Below, in pieces: positions 59,721 through 64,000 of a stretch of DNA of 64,000 nt. The notes under the pieces were generated by a model. It saw only the letters and a list, made by a program, of their open reading frames with translations. It was not told the DNA's origin and did no database searches. This DNA comes from Bacteroides acidifaciens (GTDB lineage: Bacteria > Bacteroidota > Bacteroidia > Bacteroidales > Bacteroidaceae). The position numbers were made by a program, and so were the translations under genes. Numbering within the stretch: position 1 is the stretch's first letter; the number at the start of each line of letters is the position of its first letter. The stretch is from positions 1 to 64,000 of the forward strand of contig NZ_JANJZR010000011.1 in NCBI RefSeq assembly GCF_024623065.1, read 5' to 3'.

Positions 59721-60794
59721 CTACTCCGTAATCATCGGGCTATACCAAATTCCACCGCTGTATTCTTCGGCCTCTTCCGTTTCGGCAATGTCTATCTTCA
59801 TGGGGAGTTCCTGCAATTTCTTCTTCATCTCCCGGCTCAAATAGTTATAACGCATATTGATGAACTTCAAATGGGCAATCTTATCCACATTGTCCAGCAG
59901 GAGTCGGGCACCTTCATCTTTGAGGACACCTGCCGAAATATCCATGGTTTCAAGTTGAGGGAGAATATCCGATTCTAAGAACATCTTTACAACCTCGTCC
60001 TGTTCTTCGGCATTCACAATACCCAGATAGGTCAGTTTCGGGAAACGTGCTTTGGAGAAAAGCGGACGGAAGATTTCGATATCGCCTTCAAAGCCGTAGT
60101 CTTCCACACCGGCATACAGAACCAGCTTTTCCAAATTCGGGAAATCGGATTTTAGGATGTCTTCCACCACTTCCGTAGGAAGGCCGCCGCTGATAATCTC
60201 CAGCGAGCGCAACTCCGGACGTGAAGTCTGTCCCAAGCGAAGATTATTCGTTCCTTTTATCTTCAAGTCTTTCAACTTAGGCAGAGCATTGAGCAGGGGA
60301 CTGAGATCTGTCTGTTCAATCCAGGAGATTTCCTGCTCCTCCCAGTCTATATCTCCCCAGAACAAACCTTCGAGGTGGGCAAACTTATCTTTATGTTCAA
60401 GCATTCCTTCCAATAAGGCAGAGCAGTCTTCACCTTCGTAGTCCCAGCAGCCGACAGTGATTTGCTTATATTCGGGCAGATGTTTGTCTTTCAGAATCTT
60501 ATCCAATAGCTTCACATCGTTTTCATACTCATCATAGCTCAATGTATATTTCTTAGCTTCCACTTTCATTTCACGTGCTGTTTCTTCAGCAGTTTCCACA
60601 TAGCCTTTCTTTGTCTTCTCTGCAATCAGTTTGTCGGCAGCCTTTTCGGCTTCTTCAACAGTCGGGTAGTTTTTCACTTGGGTCTGCCCCTCTGTTCCCA
60701 ACTTACCGTAATTAACGACAACGTCTGTTCCCTGTACATCTACACTCCAGAACTTCTGCGATTTAAAGTCTTGAAATACGAAAACTCTTTTCAT
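59721..60794 (-). CDS. STM4015-family protein: WGR domain plus leucine-rich repeats
   Basis: The 357-residue protein opens with a WGR domain (1-70): MKRVFVFQDFKSQKFWSVDV, NYGKLGTEGQTQVKNYPTVE and the following AEKAADKLIAEKTKKGYVE helix. A linker, then a leucine-rich repeat array (about 140-330) follows, for example LPKLKDLKIKGTNNLRLGQ and FPNLEKLVLYAGVEDYGF. WGR domains bind nucleic acid or protein partners in PARP and MolR proteins. LRRs bind proteins. There is no catalytic motif. It heads the STM401x operon and may be the recognition subunit or substrate. Confidence 0.88.
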   Translation of the reverse strand: MKRVFVFQDFKSQKFWSVDVQGTDVVVNYGKLGTEGQTQVKNYPTVEEAEKAADKLIAEKTKKGYVETAEETAREMKVEAKKYTLSYDEYENDVKLLDKILKDKHLPEYKQITVGCWDYEGEDCSALLEGMLEHKDKFAHLEGLFWGDIDWEEQEISWIEQTDLSPLLNALPKLKDLKIKGTNNLRLGQTSRPELRSLEIISGGLPTEVVEDILKSDFPNLEKLVLYAGVEDYGFEGDIEIFRPLFSKARFPKLTYLGIVNAEEQDEVVKMFLESDILPQLETMDISAGVLKDEGARLLLDNVDKIAHLKFINMRYNYLSREMKKKLQELPMKIDIAETEEAEEYSGGIWYSPMITE

Positions 60795-60857
60795 AATACT
60801 TTATTTTATGGTTGATATTATCCCATTCAAAGCGCAACAACGCATGAACGATGCCTG

Positions 60858-60887
60858 CAAAAATAATTATTTTTCGCCACGTACAAA
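60858..60887 (-). promoter_or_regulatory. promoter of the STM4015-4011 operon
   Basis: On the minus strand TTTG (plus-strand CAAA at 60884-60887), 18 nt, then TATTTTTG (plus-strand CAAAAATA at 60858-60865) match the Bacteroides consensus. The leader would be about 55-60 nt to the ATG at 60794. No other promoter is seen inside the operon. Confidence 0.7.
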
Positions 60888-60930
60888 GCAATCGCACACT
60901 AAACTTTCAAAACCAAGAGATATAAACAAG

Positions 60931-60964
60931 AAGGGCTGCCCCGTTTTCTTTCGGAGCAGCCCTT
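60931..60964 (-). terminator. terminator between the ompA-like gene and the STM401x operon
   Basis: AAGGGCTGCCCCG pairs with CGGAGCAGCCCTT (one mismatch) around an 8-nt loop, followed by T-containing sequence on the minus strand. It lies 26 nt past the OmpA stop. Confidence 0.75.
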
Positions 60965-60989
60965 GCTATTCTGTTTCTATACTTCCGTA

Positions 60990-62117
60990 TTAATCTTCAA
61001 TTGTACATATACTTACACGGTTCCAATCCGGTTCGGTAAACATGTCACCTACCCCCTGACCTTCGGCAGTGATACGGGAAGCGTTAATCTTGTATCTATT
61101 GACCAGGATAGTCTTGACAGCTTCCGCACGTGCAGCGGCGATTCTGGCGTTGACTTCCGCACTACCTTCCGGAGAAGCATATCCTTTGATAATCACCTTT
61201 GTATCAGAATGTTTCTTCATATAAGAAGCTACACGTTCCACATTGGGTAACTGCGACGCATCTACCGACGAACGGCCTTGTCTGAAAGTAACAATGGATT
61301 CCGGAACGCGGGCAGTGTTGACTACTGTTTCAACTGGAACCACCTTTGTACGACATTCTTCCAAGTCTTTCTGCAATCCGTTGATTTGCTGGTTGGCAGT
61401 ATTCAATTCACCGTCCTTGTTGTTCACTTCGGAACGGAGAGCATTAATGGAAGAGTTCAAATCGTCGATTTCCGCCTGATTGTAGGCTTTCACTTTGGCA
61501 AAGTGGTGTGTTCCATTACTTGTCTTAAAATGGTAAGTCAGTCCGGCAGTCAACTCGAAAGCTGCATTGTTGGCATTGAAACGGCTCTTCGCATGGTTAT
61601 AATCACCTTGCATATCATATACAATGGCAGGTTTGATTCCCAATGTCCATGCTTTTGATTCACCGAGATTAAAATTGAAATTCAATCCGAAGCGGGTAGA
61701 CCATGAATTTTCATCACCGTCACCATTTACATAATAATGTAACCATCCCATTCCGACCACAGTTTCTATCTCAAACACACGAGGCTGACCTTGATAACTT
61801 GCGAACAGGTTCATCAGATTGACCTTACCCAATAAACTGACATCCGAAGCATCAAAAGCCGTTTTACTCTGGGTGGTATTGATATATCCCATTCCCTGAA
61901 ATCCCAAACCGAAGATAGGAGTTAATTGTTTTGAGAATCCCACTCCGAAAGCGGGACGCATACTCTTAAAGAAAGCGCTGTGAGTGAGAGGAGTGATTGC
62001 TCCTGCATTTACTCCCACAGACCAATTGTCTGCAAACTTTGTACCTTCTACTACCGATTGGGCATTTGCAGTAAATGCGCCCAATACAAAAGCTGATAAA
62101 ATAATAGATTTTTTCAT
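60990..62117 (-). CDS. OmpA-family outer-membrane protein
   Basis: Starting at MKKSIILSAFVLGAFTANAQ (signal peptide; an ATG two codons earlier is rejected), the 375-residue protein has an N-terminal beta-barrel (about 25-215) with alternating aromatic strands. A helical linker (about 220-260) follows, with NSSINALRSEVNNKDGELNT. The C-terminal OmpA peptidoglycan-binding domain has VIIKGYASPEGSAEVNARIA, AARAEAVKTILV and INASRITAEGQGVGDMF. It anchors the outer membrane to peptidoglycan. OmpA proteins of this type are major outer-membrane proteins in Bacteroides. Confidence 0.93.
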   Translation of the reverse strand: MKKSIILSAFVLGAFTANAQSVVEGTKFADNWSVGVNAGAITPLTHSAFFKSMRPAFGVGFSKQLTPIFGLGFQGMGYINTTQSKTAFDASDVSLLGKVNLMNLFASYQGQPRVFEIETVVGMGWLHYYVNGDGDENSWSTRFGLNFNFNLGESKAWTLGIKPAIVYDMQGDYNHAKSRFNANNAAFELTAGLTYHFKTSNGTHHFAKVKAYNQAEIDDLNSSINALRSEVNNKDGELNTANQQINGLQKDLEECRTKVVPVETVVNTARVPESIVTFRQGRSSVDASQLPNVERVASYMKKHSDTKVIIKGYASPEGSAEVNARIAAARAEAVKTILVNRYKINASRITAEGQGVGDMFTEPDWNRVSICTIED

Positions 62118-62279
62118 AATCAAATGTTTTTTAAACTGTGATGTTTTGCATGCTAAATCATTAGAAATGTTTTTATGTGTTCCATGCCTAACTTTTTAGT
62201 TCATAATTAAGTTCGTTATTCACACTAAACAACATATCGTATAAAAAATTAGTTCACACACCCGGCAGATAATTAACAA

Positions 62280-62471
62280 CTATTCACTTAACCAACCTGC
62301 CATACGGGTTCTTGCATAGAAATAATAGAAAAACAGTCCTATCCAACTGGTAAGAAGAATCAGCACAATAGCCAACAACTTCTTTTCCCAAGGTACATAA
62401 AGACGCCCTATTTCCAAAGCTGCCTTAATAGTCAACACGAAGCCGACTACCCAAATTACAAATCCAACCAT
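62280..62471 (-). CDS. small two-helix membrane protein
   Basis: The 63-residue protein has two membrane segments (about 3-17 and 32-50) separated by a charged loop (EIGRLYVPWEKK). It ends MAGWLSE. It could be related to phospholipase-D-nuclease N-terminal-like or DUF-type small proteins, but I cannot name a family. It lies between the ompA-like gene and the second YihY gene and has no partner. Confidence 0.65.
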   Translation of the reverse strand: MVGFVIWVVGFVLTIKAALEIGRLYVPWEKKLLAIVLILLTSWIGLFFYYFYARTRMAGWLSE

Positions 62472-62662
62472 AACAATATAATTTAATTAAGCAATCATTT
62501 AAATATCACATTTCAATATATAACCAACAAAAGCATCTGTTGGTTTCTTGAAATTTTACTTTTAACATAAAAACAATCAGGAATATCCTCCTATTGACAT
62601 TTTTTCCGGATAATACCCGAACAAACAAATTATTACGTTCGTTAGAAAAAAGAAAATGCCCT

Positions 62663-63595
62663 ATGAAAATCTTAACTCAAAGCAAGAAAAAGTTGTCGGT
62701 ATCTATTAAAATAATAAAAGATACTTTCCAAGGATTTATGGATGACAACGTCATGAGATTGAGTGCGTCACTGGCTTACGCAACCCTGTTCTCAATCATC
62801 CCCCTGCTCTCACTCCTCGTTACTATCGGAGTATTACTCAATGTAGATTTCACCCATCAGCTATATGCCCAACTGGAACCCATCGTCGGCTCTAAAGTGA
62901 TTGATGCGCTTCAAGTAATTATGGAAAATGCAGAGACTACCGAATCCTTTTCATTCGCCACTATCATCAGCGTAGGCGTCATGATATTCGGCGCAACGAC
63001 TGTTTTCGCGGAAATACAAAGTTCACTGAACACCATTTGGGGAATAAAAGCCGTTCCTAAGAAAAGTTGGCTCAAATACATCCAAAACCGATTGCTATCT
63101 TTCTCTGTTATCATAGTTTTTGCTTTCATTCTGCTAATCACTTTTACCATTAGCAACCTCATCACGGAATTAAGCAACAAATTCATTACCAATCATCCGG
63201 ATATAGCAGAATCTTTAGTGAAGACAATAGGAATGATTATTAATATAGGTGTAACCACTGTCATCTTCACTCTTATCTTCAAAATATTGCCGGATGCGAA
63301 AATTAAAAGCAAAGATGTATTTATAGGAGCGCTTGTCACTACCGTTTTATTATTAATCGGACAATGGGGAATATCCTTTTATATCGGATTTGCCAATATT
63401 GAAACCGTATATGGAGCGGCGGCGTTCATGGCTATTTTCATTACATGGATTTATTATTCAGCCATTATCATATATACAGGAGCGGAATTTACGAAAGCAT
63501 GGGCGAACGAGTTAGGTGGGAAGATTTTTCCTGACGAATATGCCGTGGCAACCAAAGTCATTGAAATACGTGAAGAGAACAAGCCTGTCAATTAA
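62663..63595 (+). CDS. YihY/BrkB-family inner-membrane protein, second paralogue
   Basis: The start at ATG 62663 (MKILTQSKKKLSVSIKIIKD) is used; a TTG 69 bases upstream is not credible. The 310-residue protein shows the same motif as the first paralogue (ASLAYATLFSIIPLLSLLVTIG), then ITWIYYSAIIIYTGAEFTKAW near the C-terminus, and six membrane segments. It lacks the C-terminal cytoplasmic extension of the protein at 7945-9264. Transport function unknown. Confidence 0.88.
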   Translation: MKILTQSKKKLSVSIKIIKDTFQGFMDDNVMRLSASLAYATLFSIIPLLSLLVTIGVLLNVDFTHQLYAQLEPIVGSKVIDALQVIMENAETTESFSFATIISVGVMIFGATTVFAEIQSSLNTIWGIKAVPKKSWLKYIQNRLLSFSVIIVFAFILLITFTISNLITELSNKFITNHPDIAESLVKTIGMIINIGVTTVIFTLIFKILPDAKIKSKDVFIGALVTTVLLLIGQWGISFYIGFANIETVYGAAAFMAIFITWIYYSAIIIYTGAEFTKAWANELGGKIFPDEYAVATKVIEIREENKPVN

Positions 63596-63602
63596 CTTCA
63601 AG

Positions 63603-63643
63603 CACCAGTTTCAGTAGCAATTATTATCTATCTGAAACTGGTG
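63603..63643. terminator. hairpin between convergent genes
   Basis: CACCAGTTTCAG and CTGAAACTGGTG (12 bp) surround a 17-nt loop, 8 nt after the YihY stop. No T-run follows, so terminator strength is uncertain. Confidence 0.6.
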
Positions 63644-63664
63644 ACAGGCAAACAAACAAGCAGC

Positions 63665-63853
63665 TTATCTTCTGGCATTTGCCGAGAGTGTATATATCTC
63701 GCCCTTATTCTCACTTTCTTTTATCCGGTTTCTCATACGTACCATTTTTCTCAATTTCTCAGTCTTCCTACCTGACGAAAAATGATATATAATTGCACCA
63801 ATAGCTGAGCCTACTGTCAGCCGAAGCCATAAATTGAAATTATTAGTTTTCAT
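63665..63853 (-). CDS. small membrane-associated protein of unknown function
   Basis: The 62-residue protein starts at MKTNNFNLWLRLTVGSAIGA, one membrane segment, and continues with a basic, Arg/Lys-rich helix (RKTEKLRKMVRMRNRIKESE). It resembles YtxH-type small envelope proteins but is too short for a firm call. It is convergent with the second YihY gene. Confidence 0.6.
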   Translation of the reverse strand: MKTNNFNLWLRLTVGSAIGAIIYHFSSGRKTEKLRKMVRMRNRIKESENKGEIYTLSANARR

Positions 63854-63934
63854 AATCAATTTGTTTTAATGGTTAATTATTCAGAATACTCTTAGTTATC
63901 ATCATAATTGTTCTCCCACCAATAAATAGTAAAA

Positions 63935-63967
63935 GGGGAGAATAGCTTTCACTTACACTATCCTCCC
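63935..63967 (-). terminator. terminator of a gene right of the window
   Basis: On the minus strand GGGAGGATAG pairs with CTATTCTCCC around a 13-nt loop, followed by a short T-run. It would end a leftward gene beyond 64000. Confidence 0.55.
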
Positions 63968-64000
63968 ATTGCAGAACAACAAACCCCTAACTATTTCTTA

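Overview
The window is a chromosomal segment of a Bacteroides species. It is very probably close to B. thetaiotaomicron/B. ovatus: promoters follow the Bacteroides consensus TTTG-(about 20 nt)-TAnnTTTG instead of -35/-10 boxes, Shine-Dalgarno sites are absent, and the primary sigma factor is the short Bacteroidetes type. The sigma-factor upstream region also matches, from memory, the widely used B. thetaiotaomicron BT1311 promoter. Most of the window is conserved housekeeping core. Accessory or decayed DNA is confined to a few islands.

Layout. 1-1160: no intact gene. Two leftward promoters at the edge look like an rRNA operon start beyond the window, followed by two decayed, mutually inverted repeat copies. 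1.2-7.5 kb (minus): clostripain-family lipoprotein, small exported protein, L,D-transpeptidase-like protein, rpoD, HtrA/DegQ protease, SH3-NlpC/P60 peptidase. 7.5-12.6 kb (plus): RNase P RNA, a YihY membrane protein and a tricorn-like protease. 12.7-15 kb (minus, then scar): nitroreductase, riboflavin synthase and a scar holding pieces of a phosphate (pst) transporter in opposite orientations. 15-19 kb (plus): glnS, TPR protein, DedA. 19-20.9 kb: DUF3078 remnant, tpx, a gene-free element with 16-bp terminal inverted repeats and 21-bp tandem repeats, and a DUF308 remnant. 20.9-23.1 kb (plus): DUF4494, YggS, dihydroorotate-dehydrogenase-like protein. 23.2-26.5 kb: PhoH, FolC, RidA. 26.8-34.2 kb (minus): dnaN, exonuclease, coaBC, recN, rlmB and a TPR protein with a protease-like domain that lacks its catalytic residues. 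34.3-42.9 kb: DUF3127 protein with an SSB-like tail, a membrane-anchored unknown, PhnP-like hydrolase, murB, DUF4348 lipoprotein, the threonine-to-glycine pair (SDR threonine dehydrogenase and kbl), DUF2721 and ferritin.

43-50.5 kb (minus) is an amino-acid block: purU-hisH-hisA-hisF-hisIE-ftsE-lysC-lysA. Each gap between the his genes carries a different short repeat. Two identical tRNA-Asp genes (50.9-51.1 kb) precede an AT-rich gene encoding an unusual GNAT acetyltransferase joined to a DUF1566/FISUMP-like domain, and then an IS-like remnant. Next come two exported proteins (carboxymuconolactone decarboxylase-cupin and an ABM-domain lipoprotein).

55.0-60.8 kb holds the most interesting system: a compact five-gene operon of the STM4015/4014/4013/4012/4011 families (WGR-LRR protein, ATP-grasp enzyme, alkaline-phosphatase-fold hydrolase, HemN-like radical SAM enzyme, radical SAM-HAD fusion). 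The families are named but, to my knowledge, have no assigned function. The gene set looks like a cytoplasmic biosynthetic or protein-modification pathway. The window ends with an OmpA-type porin, two small membrane proteins and a second YihY paralogue.
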